The notes below the pieces were generated by a model. It worked only from the letters and a program-made list of their open reading frames with translations. It ran no database searches and was not told the DNA's origin. Positions 14,876 through 22,691 of a stretch of DNA of 64,000 bases are shown piece by piece. The stretch is from JACVRW01 sp963825345 (GTDB lineage Bacteria; Actinomycetota; Thermoleophilia; Solirubrobacterales; Thermoleophilaceae): NCBI GenBank assembly GCA_963825345.1, contig CAWGSQ010000012.1:620001-684000 (forward strand). The letters run 5' to 3'. The position numbers and the translations under genes were made by a program. How positions within the stretch are numbered: position 1 is the first letter of the stretch; the number at the start of each line of letters is the position of its first letter.

Positions 14876-17146
14876 CTACGCTGCGGACATCCGGCTGAGC
14901 AGCTCGATCGCGCCCCGCTTGTTGAGCGGCTCGTTCAGGTTGCCGCACTTGGGCGACTGGACGCACGAGGGGCAGCCGCTCTCGCAGCGGCACTCGGAGA
15001 TGAGGCGAAGGGCGTCCCCAACCAGCGCCTCGAAGCGCTCGAACCCCGCACGGGTGATGCCCACTCCGCCGGGGTGGCCGTCGTAGATGAAGATCGTCGG
15101 GCGGCCCGTCTGGTGGTGGTAGGCGGTCGACAGTCCGCCGATGTCCCAGCGGTCGCACATCGCGATCAGCGGCAGCACCGCGATCTGGCCGTGCTCTGCA
15201 GCGTGAAGCGAGCCCTGGAGCACATCGAGTGGGAACTCCTCGCGCACGAGCGAGTCGGGCAGCTCGTACCAGAGCGCCTGCGTCACGAACTCCTGCTCGG
15301 GCAGGTCCACCGCCAGCAGGTCGAGCACGGAGTGGTCCGTCACGTGCTTCTTCTGGTAGGCCACCACCTGCTCGGTCACGGACACGATTCCGAACGACAG
15401 CGCCACGCCCGCGCTCCCGCGCTGGTCGCGCACCTGCTCGATCCAGGTCTCGGACTCCTTCTTTGGCTGGGTGTACCAGTCGCCGTTGAAGGGCCGGACC
15501 AGCGCGCGCCGCTGCTCGAGGTCGAGCTCCTCGACCTCGAAGGCCGCGCCCATGTGCAGGTAGATGGCGCCGGGGTGAACAGCGGAGTGCGCGCGGGCGG
15601 TCTCGACATTGCCGATCACCTCCCCGCGCTCGGCCTCCACGATCGACACGGAGTCCGGCGAGGCCGAGCGCAGCGCGATCTGCGCTGCGGGATAGCCGGG
15701 CCCGCGGGGGAGGTAGCGCCCGCCGCGCTCGCGCAGCGCGCCCTGCTGCACGAGCCTGCGCGCGTGCTCCTCCCAGCGCGGGCCGAACACCTCGGCGTCC
15801 TCGGGCGTGAGCGGCAGCTCGTAGGCGGCCGCGGCGAGGTGCGCCTCGTGGATCTGCTCGGACTCGTGGTCGAGGATCGCCTGCTCCACGGGCCGCTCGA
15901 GGAACTCGGTCGGGTGGCGGCAGAAGAACTGGTCGAGCGCGTCCTCGCCCGCCACGTACATGGCGAGCCCGGGGTTGCGGCGTCCGGCGCGGCCCCACAT
16001 CTGGCGCAGGCTCGCGACCGTGCCGGGGAAGGTCACGCAGAGTGCCGCGTCGAGGTCGCCCACGTCGATGCCGAGCTCGAGCGCGTTGGTGGCCACCACG
16101 GCCAGCAGATCGCCCTCGGAGAGCCGCTGCTCGATCTCGCGCCGCTGCGCCGGCGTGTATCCGGCCCGGTAGGGCGCGATGCGCTCGGCCAGGTCGGGCC
16201 GGCCCGCGTCCTCCAGGCGCTGGCGCGCGAAGCGCTGGATCAGCTCCACGCCGCGGCGCGACTTCAGGAAGCAGATCGTCCGGATCTCGCGCTCGACCAG
16301 CTCGGCGAGCAGGTTCGCCGCCTCTGACAGCGCCGAGGCGCGGCGGCCCAGGCGCTCGTCAACGAGCGGCGGGTTCCACATCGCGATCTGGCGCTCAGCC
16401 CGTGGCGCCCCGTCGCGGTCCACGAGCTGCACCTCCACGCCGGTGAGCCGCTCGGCCAGCTCGCTCGGGTTGGCGATCGTGGCGCTCGTGAGCAGGAAGC
16501 GCGGGTCGCTGCCGTAGGCGCGGGCGAGCCGGCGCAGCCGGCGCAGCACGTTCGCCACGTGGGAGCCGAACACCCCGCGGTATACGTGTGCCTCGTCCAC
16601 GACCACCCAGGCGAGGTTCGCGAGCACGTCGCCCCATGAGCGGTGGTTCGGCAGGACGCCCACGTGCAGCATGTCCGGGTTCGTGAGGATCAGGTTCGAG
16701 CGCTGGCGCACGGCGCGGCGCTCCTCGCGCGGCGTGTCGCCGTCGTAGATCGCATGCCGGAGGTACTTGCCACCCACCTTGGCGAGCCCGCGTGCCTGGT
16801 CCTGCGCGAGCGCCTTCGTGGGGTAGAGGTAGAACGCGCGCGCCGCCACGTCGCTCGCGAGCGTGTCGAGCACCGGCAGGTTGAATGCGAGCGACTTGCC
16901 GCTCGCGGTGCCGGTGGTCACGATCGCGTGGCCGCGGCGCGCCGCCTCGAGCGTGTCGGCCTGGTGTGCCCAGAGCGACTCGATCCCGGCGGCGGCCAAA
17001 CCCTCCAGGACGGCAGGGTGGAGGTCATCCGGGATGGGTTCCGAGAGCCCGGCCTGCTCGCGTTCGCGAGAGGTGGCCACGAGCTCCTCGTCGCGGCCCG
17101 GCTCGAGCACGGCTTCCCAGGGGTAGGTGGTCGGGACGCGACTCAC
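14876..17146 (-). CDS. MrfA/YprA-type superfamily 2 DNA repair helicase
   Basis: A 756-residue ATP-dependent helicase. RecA-like domain 1 has the Q-region HQADTLEAAR, Walker A TTGTASGKS (77-85), YPTKALAQDQ, and DEAH box VVVDEAHVYRG (184-187), then LLTSATIANP. Domain 2 carries ICFLKSRRGVELI, VATNALELGIDVGDLDA and QMWGRAGRRN. The C-terminal DUF1998-type region ends with a Cys4 zinc site, CRCESGCPSCVQSPKCGN. This set matches MrfA, implicated in mitomycin-lesion repair in Bacillus, and the related archaeal Hel308-like YprA group. The start overlaps the divergent GpgS gene by 20 bases, so the two share one promoter region. Confidence 0.88.
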   Translation of the reverse strand: MSRVPTTYPWEAVLEPGRDEELVATSREREQAGLSEPIPDDLHPAVLEGLAAAGIESLWAHQADTLEAARRGHAIVTTGTASGKSLAFNLPVLDTLASDVAARAFYLYPTKALAQDQARGLAKVGGKYLRHAIYDGDTPREERRAVRQRSNLILTNPDMLHVGVLPNHRSWGDVLANLAWVVVDEAHVYRGVFGSHVANVLRRLRRLARAYGSDPRFLLTSATIANPSELAERLTGVEVQLVDRDGAPRAERQIAMWNPPLVDERLGRRASALSEAANLLAELVEREIRTICFLKSRRGVELIQRFARQRLEDAGRPDLAERIAPYRAGYTPAQRREIEQRLSEGDLLAVVATNALELGIDVGDLDAALCVTFPGTVASLRQMWGRAGRRNPGLAMYVAGEDALDQFFCRHPTEFLERPVEQAILDHESEQIHEAHLAAAAYELPLTPEDAEVFGPRWEEHARRLVQQGALRERGGRYLPRGPGYPAAQIALRSASPDSVSIVEAERGEVIGNVETARAHSAVHPGAIYLHMGAAFEVEELDLEQRRALVRPFNGDWYTQPKKESETWIEQVRDQRGSAGVALSFGIVSVTEQVVAYQKKHVTDHSVLDLLAVDLPEQEFVTQALWYELPDSLVREEFPLDVLQGSLHAAEHGQIAVLPLIAMCDRWDIGGLSTAYHHQTGRPTIFIYDGHPGGVGITRAGFERFEALVGDALRLISECRCESGCPSCVQSPKCGNLNEPLNKRGAIELLSRMSAA

Positions 17147-18023
17147 GGACTGCGATAGTACGCGTGAGTTGATCCGGTCCTTCCATCACTCGCAATACGC
17201 CCTCGACCGGCTGCTCGAAGCGAAGCGGGAGACCGTCACCGTGGTCCTCCCAGCGCGCGAGGTGGCCGACACCGTTGGCGTGATCGTGGAGCGGCTGCTG
17301 GCCCTCTCGCCGCTGATCGACCAGGTGCTCGTGGTGGACGCCGGGTCCCGCGACGGGACGGCCGAGCTGGCCGCCGCGAGCGGCGCCGAGGTGCACCAGG
17401 AGTCCGAGCTCCTCACCGAGTTCGGGCCGGTCCTCGGCAAGGGCGACGCCATGTGGCGCGCGCTGTCGGTGGCGCGCGGCGAGCTGGTGGTCTACCTGGA
17501 CTCCGACACCGCCGACTTCTCCGCGCACTTCGCCACCGGCCTGCTGGGTCCGCTCATGTGCGAGCCCGACGTGCGCTTCGCCAAGGCCCAATTCAGGCGG
17601 CCGTTCAGCACGCCCGACGGCACGGAGCAGCCGGCCGACGGTGGCAGGGTCACCGAGCTCACCGCCCGGCCGCTCCTGTCGGCGTTCTTCCCGGAGCTCG
17701 CCGAGTTCGCTCAGCCGCTGGCCGGCGAGGTGGCCGCGCGCCGCGAGTTCTTCGAGCGGCTCCCGTTCGCCACCGGATACGCGGTCGAGACCGCGATGCT
17801 GCTGCACGCATATGACGCGTTGGGCGGCACGGACGCGATGGCGCAGGTGGACCTCGACGTCCGACGCAACCGCCACCAGCCGCTCGAGGCCCTCGCTGCG
17901 ATGGCGCGCGAGGTGCTGGGCGCGGTGCTGGAGCGGCTCTCCGCCGAGGGCCGCCTGCTCGACGACGAGCACGAGGCGCCGGTCGAGCGGCCGCCGTACG
18001 CGACCCTCGGCGCTCGCGCGTAG
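17127..18023 (+). CDS. gpgS: Glucosyl-3-phosphoglycerate synthase (GpgS)
   Basis: A ~298-residue GT-A family 81 glycosyltransferase, which makes glucosyl-3-phosphoglycerate from a nucleotide-glucose and 3-phosphoglycerate, first step to glucosylglycerate and to mycobacterial methylglucose lipopolysaccharides. Visible are TVTVVLPAREVADTVG, VVDAGSRDGTAELA, the metal-binding DSD in VVYLDSDTADFS (125-127), ELTARPLLSAFFPELAEFAQPLAGE and FATGYAVETAMLLH, all hallmarks of GpgS. GTG 17127 gives 20 bases of overlap with the helicase gene; TTG 17169 is an alternative start. The phosphatase for the next step follows with a one-base overlap. Confidence 0.88.
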   Translation: MVGTRLTDCDSTRELIRSFHHSQYALDRLLEAKRETVTVVLPAREVADTVGVIVERLLALSPLIDQVLVVDAGSRDGTAELAAASGAEVHQESELLTEFGPVLGKGDAMWRALSVARGELVVYLDSDTADFSAHFATGLLGPLMCEPDVRFAKAQFRRPFSTPDGTEQPADGGRVTELTARPLLSAFFPELAEFAQPLAGEVAARREFFERLPFATGYAVETAMLLHAYDALGGTDAMAQVDLDVRRNRHQPLEALAAMAREVLGAVLERLSAEGRLLDDEHEAPVERPPYATLGARA

Positions 18024-18800
18024 TGGGCATCAGGTGCGTCTATACGGATCTCGACGGGACGCTTCTCGGCAGGGGGGCGTCGCTCTTCCGCACCGCGGAG
18101 GGTGAGTTCACGCTGCTCGCGGCGCGAGCGCTGGAGGCGTGCCACCGAGCCGGGGCCGAGGTGGTGATCACCTCGGGACGCCGGCGCGCGCAGGTCATGG
18201 AGGACGCCCGCCTGATCGGGCAGACGGCTTACATCTTCGAGGTGGGCTCGGGCCTCGTGATCGACGGCGAGACCACCTTCCTCACAGGCGATCTCCAGCC
18301 TCGCGAGGGCGAGACCGTGCATGCCCAGATCGCGGACGGGGGAGCGCCCGAGGCGCTGATCCGCCACCACGCGGGACGGCTCGAGCCGCACGCTCCCTTC
18401 AACGTGGACCGCGAGGTCTCGCACCTGTTCCGCGGCTCAGTTGACGTGGACGAGGCGAACGAGCTGCTCGCCGCCGAGGGGCACGCCGGGCTGCGGCTCG
18501 TGGACAACGGCGAGATCGCCCCCAACACCCACACTTACCACCTGATCCCCGCGGAGGTCTCGAAGGCGCGCGCCGTCGGCGTCGCACATGAGGGCGCGCG
18601 GCTACGCGCGAGACGAGTGCGTGGCGGTGGGCGACTCGCGCGAGGACCTGGAGGTGGCGGACGTGGTGGGCCGCCTGTTCCTCGTCGCAAACGCCGTGGC
18701 GGGCGATACGACCGCGTTCGGCAACGTGGAGCGCACAACTGCGGCGATGAGTGAGGGTTTCTACGAAGCCGTGATCCGAGCGTTGGCGGAGGCCCGCTGA
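18023..18800 (+). pseudogene. HAD-family phosphatase, glucosyl/mannosyl-3-phosphoglycerate phosphatase-like, frame disrupted
   Basis: Starts at GTG 18023 on the GpgS stop. Motif I is YTDLDGTLL, motif II ITSGRRRAQV, and the cap contains GSGLVIDG and NVDREVSHLF, as in mannosyl-3-phosphoglycerate-phosphatase-type HAD proteins. The frame breaks near 18580-18588: the last motif continues one base off as YARDECVAVGDSREDLEVADV...ANAVAG, ending at 18800. Together they would give a normal ~258-residue enzyme dephosphorylating glucosyl-3-phosphoglycerate to glucosylglycerate. A single extra base explains it; either the gene is newly broken or the base is a sequence error. Motifs are otherwise intact. 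Confidence 0.7.
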
Positions 18801-18825
18801 GCCTCTGCACAACTCGCTTCAGCTC

Positions 18826-18879
18826 GTAACCAACGTTACAATCCTGGGTATCCGGATTAGTTGGGATCGCTTCGATCCC
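18826..18879 (+). promoter_or_regulatory. Inverted repeat and leader hairpin before the membrane protein gene
   Basis: GTAAC-CAAC-GTTAC (18826-18839) is a perfect inverted repeat, a possible operator. GGGATCG-CTT-CGATCCC (18863-18879) is a perfect seven-bp hairpin in the likely mRNA leader, framed by two TCCGGA copies, just before the AGGAGG ribosome site of the gene at 18901. No regulator is encoded adjacent. Confidence 0.4.
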
Positions 18880-18900
18880 TCCGGACTCAGGAGGCTGTAG

Positions 18901-19599
18901 ATGCACCTCTCTGATGCACATCATTCCCGCAAGATCGTCGCGGGAGCGTGCATGGTCGTAGCGCCGGTCGTCCTGCTCGTCGCGATGGTGATCCACCCCG
19001 CGAGCGACCTGGACGAGGCGGCCCAGGTGGCCACCATCGCCGACAACCTCGACGCTTGGTACACGGCTCACCTGTTGGCGCTCGTTGCCATCGTGCTGAT
19101 GGTTCCGGCCCTGCTCGGGTTGATGCACATGCTGCGCGAGCGTCAGGTGGCGCTCGGGCACGTGGGTGGCGGCCTGGCGATGCTGGGCCTGCTCGCGTTC
19201 GTCGGGCTGGTGGCGATGGAGATGGTGATGTGGCAGCTCGTCAGCGAGGGTGACACCGCCTCGGCCGTGTCGCTCCTCCAGGGGCTTAACGAGAGCGCCG
19301 GGATCCTGATCCCGTTCGCGTTCGTGTCGTTCGGATTCGCGATCGGCATGGCCCTGCTGGCGGTTGGGCTCTATAGGGCCCGCGTCGTGCAGTCATGGAT
19401 GGCGGTGTGCGTTGGCGTCGGGTCGATCCTGTTCGGCTTTGGGATCGCGGTGGCGATGAACTGGCTGGCGATCGTGGCGGCTGCCTTCCTGGTGGTCGGC
19501 GTCGGTTCGATCGGCCGGATGGTCCTTCGCGAAACCGATGAGGCCTGGGAGCACACTCCGGAGTACGAGGGCTTCCGCTCCGTGCCCGGGATGCGCTAA
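18901..19599 (+). CDS. Six-TM membrane protein of unknown function
   Basis: A 232-residue protein with about six hydrophobic segments (ACMVVAPVVLLVAMVI, AHLLALVAIVLMVPALLGLM, GGGLAMLGLLAFVGLVAME, AGILIPFAFVSFGFAIGMAL, WMAVCVGVGSILFGFGIAV, WLAIVAAAFLVVGVGSIG). The layout resembles DUF4386-like actinobacterial membrane proteins, none characterised. A short cytosolic C-terminus (ETDEAWEHTPEYEGF) follows. It has its own leader with an inverted repeat and a good terminator behind, so it is a single-gene unit. Confidence 0.65.
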   Translation: MHLSDAHHSRKIVAGACMVVAPVVLLVAMVIHPASDLDEAAQVATIADNLDAWYTAHLLALVAIVLMVPALLGLMHMLRERQVALGHVGGGLAMLGLLAFVGLVAMEMVMWQLVSEGDTASAVSLLQGLNESAGILIPFAFVSFGFAIGMALLAVGLYRARVVQSWMAVCVGVGSILFGFGIAVAMNWLAIVAAAFLVVGVGSIGRMVLRETDEAWEHTPEYEGFRSVPGMR

Positions 19600-19644
19600 T
19601 CCCAGCAACGCGGCGGCACACGGCCGCCGCACGGGTGAGGCAGC

Positions 19645-19670
19645 ACGGGCGCCCCGAAGGGGGCGCCCGT
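19645..19670 (+). terminator. Strong intrinsic terminator
   Basis: ACGGGCGCCCC-GAAG-GGGGCGCCCGT, an 11-bp perfect stem with a GAAG tetraloop, followed within a few bases by CTGTTTTG. It ends the transcript of the membrane protein gene. Confidence 0.8.
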
Positions 19671-19686
19671 CGCTTACTGTTTTGCC

Positions 19687-20604
19687 ATGGACGAGCTCGC
19701 CGAACAGGCTGTCGATGCGATCAACGACATCTCCGGGAAGCACGCGGGCCATCGGGCGGCACACGCGAAGGGCACGCTCCTCACCGGCACGTTCACACCT
19801 TCCGCCTCCGGACTGACGACGGCGGCGCACATGCAGGACGAGCCGGTGCGCGTGACAGCGCGCGTCTCGAACGGCGGTGGCGACCCGGCCATTCCCGACT
19901 ACGCCAAGGAGGGCCGCGGGCTGGCGCTGAAGTTCTACCTGCCGGATGGCTCGCGCACGGACGTGGTCGCTCTCAGCCTGCCGTGCTTCTTCGCGCGCAC
20001 GCCGGAGGACTTCCTCGAGTTCACTCGCGCTCGCAAGCCGGACCCGGAGACCGGCCAGCCCGACTTCGGCAAGCTCGGCGCCTGGCTGGAGGCCCATCCC
20101 GAGGCCGGGCCGGCTATCCAGGCCGCCGTCACGGCGGACCCGCCGGAGAGCTACGCCACAGTCACGTACAACTCGATCCACTCGTTCCGCTGGACGGCGC
20201 CGGACGGGACCGAGCGCTACGTGCGCTATCGATTCGAGCCGGAGGCGGGTGAGAGCACGCTTTCCGAGGAGGACGCCAAGGCCCGCGGGCGCAACTACCT
20301 ACAGGAGGAAATCGCCGCCCGCGACTCGGCCGCCTTCCGGATGATCGCGGTGATCGCCGAGGAGGGCGACGCCGTGGACGACCCCACGAGCGCCTGGCCG
20401 GAGGAGCGCGAACGTGTCGAGGTCGGGCGCCTGGAGCTGACCGGCGTTGACACCGAACGCGAGCGCGACGGCGACATCCTCGTCTTCGACCCCACTCGGA
20501 TGACGGACGGCATCGAGCTCAGCGACGACGAGATACTTCGCTTCCGCCCCCGCGCCTACTCCGCGTCGGTAACGCGCCGCTCAGGCGCACCCGCGCCGGC
20601 GTAA
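19687..20604 (+). CDS. Catalase-family heme peroxidase
   Basis: A 305-residue small catalase-fold protein (SrpA/catalase-related peroxidase group). The distal heme region is HRAAHAKGTLLTGTF with His26, the distal Asn is in RVSNGGGDP (N62), and FYLPDGSRTDVVALSLPCFFARTPEDF is typical (cut as FYLPDGSRTDVV and CFFARTPEDF). Near the C-terminus are FDPTRMTDGIELSDDEI and the proximal Tyr in RPRAYSAS (Y291). Full catalases are ~480 residues; this group lacks the outer domains and generally uses peroxides with an organic reductant. No signal peptide is evident, so it is probably cytosolic. Confidence 0.85.
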   Translation: MDELAEQAVDAINDISGKHAGHRAAHAKGTLLTGTFTPSASGLTTAAHMQDEPVRVTARVSNGGGDPAIPDYAKEGRGLALKFYLPDGSRTDVVALSLPCFFARTPEDFLEFTRARKPDPETGQPDFGKLGAWLEAHPEAGPAIQAAVTADPPESYATVTYNSIHSFRWTAPDGTERYVRYRFEPEAGESTLSEEDAKARGRNYLQEEIAARDSAAFRMIAVIAEEGDAVDDPTSAWPEERERVEVGRLELTGVDTERERDGDILVFDPTRMTDGIELSDDEILRFRPRAYSASVTRRSGAPAPA

Positions 20605-20707
20605 GGGGTCAGACCCCTGGCTTCGGGGGGGTCAGACCCCTGGCTTCGGGGGGGTCAGACCCCTGTCTTCGGCGGGGTGAGACCCCTGGCTTCGGGGGTC
20701 AGACCCC
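20605..20707. repeat. Five-unit 23-bp tandem array of a perfect palindrome
   Basis: The core GGGGTCAGACCCC (perfect arms GGGGTC/GACCCC around A) starts at 20605, 20628, 20651, 20674 (variant GGGGTGAGACCCC) and 20695; the linkers read TGGCTTCGGG or TGTCTTCGGC. An inverted copy, GGGTCTGACCCCC, is at 20741-20753 within the neighbouring coding region. The array fills the gap between the convergent catalase and glycerate kinase genes and overlaps the stop codon of the latter. Possible roles are bidirectional termination or REP-like binding. Confidence 0.85.
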
Positions 20708-21709
20708 TGTCTTCGGCATCGTGGACCGGCGCGGTTCTATGGGTCTGACCCCCAGCGCCCGGCCCGCCGCCTCGATCTCAGCCAGCGTCGACGCCTCCGT
20801 CACCGACGCCAGGTCGATGATGCGCTCGCCGAACGGGTCGAGTTGGTTCCCGCCCACGATCGCGTGGCAGGTGACGCCGGCCTGGCGGCAGCGGGTGGCC
20901 ACCTCGCCGACGATCTTGCCCTGCAGGGTTTGGTCGTCGAGTCTGCCCTCGCCGGTCACCACGAACGCGGAGCCGCGCATCAGCTCGTCGAAGCCGATCG
21001 CGTCGAGCACGTAGGGAGCGCCTGCCACGAGGCGCGCGTCGCAGCCCGCCCATAGCCCGCCCGACAGGGCGCCCGCGGCTCCGGTCATCGGCTCGCCGCG
21101 CGGATCGCGTGGGAGGCGCTCGGCCAGCTCGGCCAGTCGGCGCTCGAGGCGCTTCACCATCGCGGTATCGGCGCCCTTCTGGGGGCCGAAAACACGCGGT
21201 GCGTCCTCGAACGGGGTGCGCACGTCGCAGAGCATCTCCATGGCCACCCTGACGCCAGCTTCGTCGAGAGCCTCGAGCGCGCCCGCTCCGCCGTCCATCG
21301 TGGCCGATCCGCCCACGGTCACGATCACCTTCGCGGCGCCAGCCTCCACGGCGGCCACGATCAGCTCGCCGGTGCCTCGCGTGGAGGCGGCCCAGGGGTC
21401 GCGCTCGGCCTCGTCGAGGAGAGCCAGGCCGCTGGCCTGGGCCGTCTCGACGACCGCCGACCCGTCAGGCAGGAGCGCGAAGCCCGCCTCGATCGGGCGC
21501 CCGAGCGGATCGGAAACCGTGACCGTGCGGACCTCGCCGCCGAGGGCGGTCATGAGGACCTCCATCGTCCCCTCGCCGCCGTCGGCGACAGGAAGCTCAT
21601 GCGCCTCGCGGTCCGCTGAGCGCAGGCCGGCGGCGATCGCGGCGGCGACCTCGCGCGCCCAGAACGTGCCCTTGAAGGAGTCCGGCGCGACCAGGACAGG
21701 CAGGCTCAC
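20699..21709 (-). CDS. Glycerate 2-kinase (GlxK/GarK family)
   Basis: A 336-residue kinase of the glycerate kinase type I family, phosphorylating D-glycerate with ATP. The N-terminus VLVAPDSFKGTFWAREVAAA, then LPVADGGEGTMEVL, TVGGSATMDGGAGALEAL, FGPQKGADTAMV and FVVTGEGRLDDQTLQGK are all signature stretches. The last five residues (PKTGV) and stop come from the adjacent tandem repeat, so the original C-terminus may have been altered. GTG start overlaps the macrodomain stop (GTGA), so both are coupled. Glycerate may connect it to the glucosylglycerate genes, which is speculative. Confidence 0.88.
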   Translation of the reverse strand: MSLPVLVAPDSFKGTFWAREVAAAIAAGLRSADREAHELPVADGGEGTMEVLMTALGGEVRTVTVSDPLGRPIEAGFALLPDGSAVVETAQASGLALLDEAERDPWAASTRGTGELIVAAVEAGAAKVIVTVGGSATMDGGAGALEALDEAGVRVAMEMLCDVRTPFEDAPRVFGPQKGADTAMVKRLERRLAELAERLPRDPRGEPMTGAAGALSGGLWAGCDARLVAGAPYVLDAIGFDELMRGSAFVVTGEGRLDDQTLQGKIVGEVATRCRQAGVTCHAIVGGNQLDPFGERIIDLASVTEASTLAEIEAAGRALGVRPIEPRRSTMPKTGV

Positions 21710-22227
21710 AGCGCGCCGCGGAACGCGCGCTCCGCGTCCTCTCCGTGCACCGCGAAGACGATCCGCTCGAGCTCACCGGCGTGCTCACGCGTCGCGCCGA
21801 CCATGATCCGCGCCGCCTCCTCCAGCGAGAAGCCGCCCACACCGGTGCCGAACGCCACCAGGGCGAGCGAGCGCGCACCCAGCTCCTCCGCCTTCGCGAG
21901 CGTCGAGCGCGTGGCGCGCTCGATGATGTCGGCGGAGGTTGGTCCGCCGAGCTCCATCGTGGCCGCGTGGATCACCCAGCGGGCGGGCATGTCCCCGGCC
22001 GTTGTCTCCACGGCCTCGCCCAGCCCGATCGGCGCGCGCTCGTCCGACTCTCGCTGAACGTCTGGGCCGCCTGCCCGCGAGATCGCCCCGGCCACGCCGC
22101 CGCCGTGGATCAGCTGAGTGTTGGCGGCGTTGGCGATCGCGTCGACCTCGAGCGTGGTGACGTCCGCCGCAAGGACTTCGAGGTCAGCCACGGACATATC
22201 CTGGACGAAAGTGTCGATCTCGGCCAC
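21706..22227 (-). CDS. Macrodomain protein (ADP-ribose / O-acetyl-ADP-ribose binding)
   Basis: A 173-residue single macrodomain. ADVTTLEVDAIANAANTQL, HGGGVAGAISRAGGPDVQRE, GDMPARWVIHAATM and LVAFGTGVGGFSLEEAARIM match the YmdB/MacroD type, which removes acetyl from O-acetyl-ADP-ribose or ADP-ribose from proteins. The catalytic Asn and GGG loop are present. Start is GTG 22227. The ECF42-type promoter for the rightward module 2 lies inside its first codons. It forms an operon with glycerate kinase. Confidence 0.88.
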   Translation of the reverse strand: MAEIDTFVQDMSVADLEVLAADVTTLEVDAIANAANTQLIHGGGVAGAISRAGGPDVQRESDERAPIGLGEAVETTAGDMPARWVIHAATMELGGPTSADIIERATRSTLAKAEELGARSLALVAFGTGVGGFSLEEAARIMVGATREHAGELERIVFAVHGEDAERAFRGAL

Positions 22228-22238
22228 TCCCGTTCGTG
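22212..22238 (+). promoter_or_regulatory. ECF42-type promoter candidate, module 2
   Basis: TGTCGA at 22212-22217, 17 bases, then CGTG at 22235-22238, 50 bases upstream of the DGPF start. The sequence before the -10 (CTCCCGTTCGT) resembles that of module 1 (CTCCCCGTTCGT). The -35 lies within the start of the divergent macrodomain gene. Confidence 0.6.
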
Positions 22239-22287
22239 GTTAGGGTGAATGCGACGACCCGCGTCGCGCTACGAGAGGAGTCGGGAC

Positions 22288-22677
22288 ATGAAGTACCTCT
22301 GCACGATCTACGGCGACGAGAGCCAGATGGCGAACGTGACCCCGGAGCAGGCGAACGAGATGCTGGAGGCGTACGGCGCCTTCGGCCAGGAGGCCGGCGA
22401 CGCGATTCTCGCGGGTGAGGGGCTCGAGCCCACCTCGACCGCGACCACCGTGCGCGTTCGCGACGGCGAGCGCATGCTCACGGACGGGCCCTTTGCGGAG
22501 ACGAAGGAGCAGCTCGGCGGCTTCTACCTGCTCGAGTGCAACAGCCTCGACGAGGCGATCGCGCTGGCGGCGAAGATCCCGGGAGCCCAGTTCGGCTCGG
22601 TCGAGGTGCGGCCGGTCATGAACTACGAGGGCGCTGGCGCAGAGGACGCATCGCAATCGGCGGCGGCTCACAACTAG
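22288..22677 (+). CDS. DGPF/YCII-related protein of ECF42 module 2
   Basis: A 129-residue protein from ATG 22288 behind GAGAGGAG. It has the YCII start MKYLCTIYGDES, TTVRVRDGERMLTDGPFAET (DGPF motif), QLGGFYLLECNSLDEAIALA and FGSVEVRPVMNYEG, then a short Ala-rich tail absent from the module 1 protein. Function is unknown; genetic linkage with ECF42 is the defining feature of this type. The sigma gene again follows in the -1 frame. Confidence 0.85.
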   Translation: MKYLCTIYGDESQMANVTPEQANEMLEAYGAFGQEAGDAILAGEGLEPTSTATTVRVRDGERMLTDGPFAETKEQLGGFYLLECNSLDEAIALAAKIPGAQFGSVEVRPVMNYEGAGAEDASQSAAAHN

Positions 22678-22691
22678 CTGCCCCCGGAGCG

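Noticed and set aside
14841..15998. Long Arg-rich frames antisense or out of frame to the helicase
   Set aside because: High GC content produces long open frames everywhere; these have shadow composition and no motif.
20605..20707. CRISPR array
   Set aside because: Unit length is 23 bases including linker, the linkers are nearly identical and no cas genes are present, so it is a simple tandem repeat.
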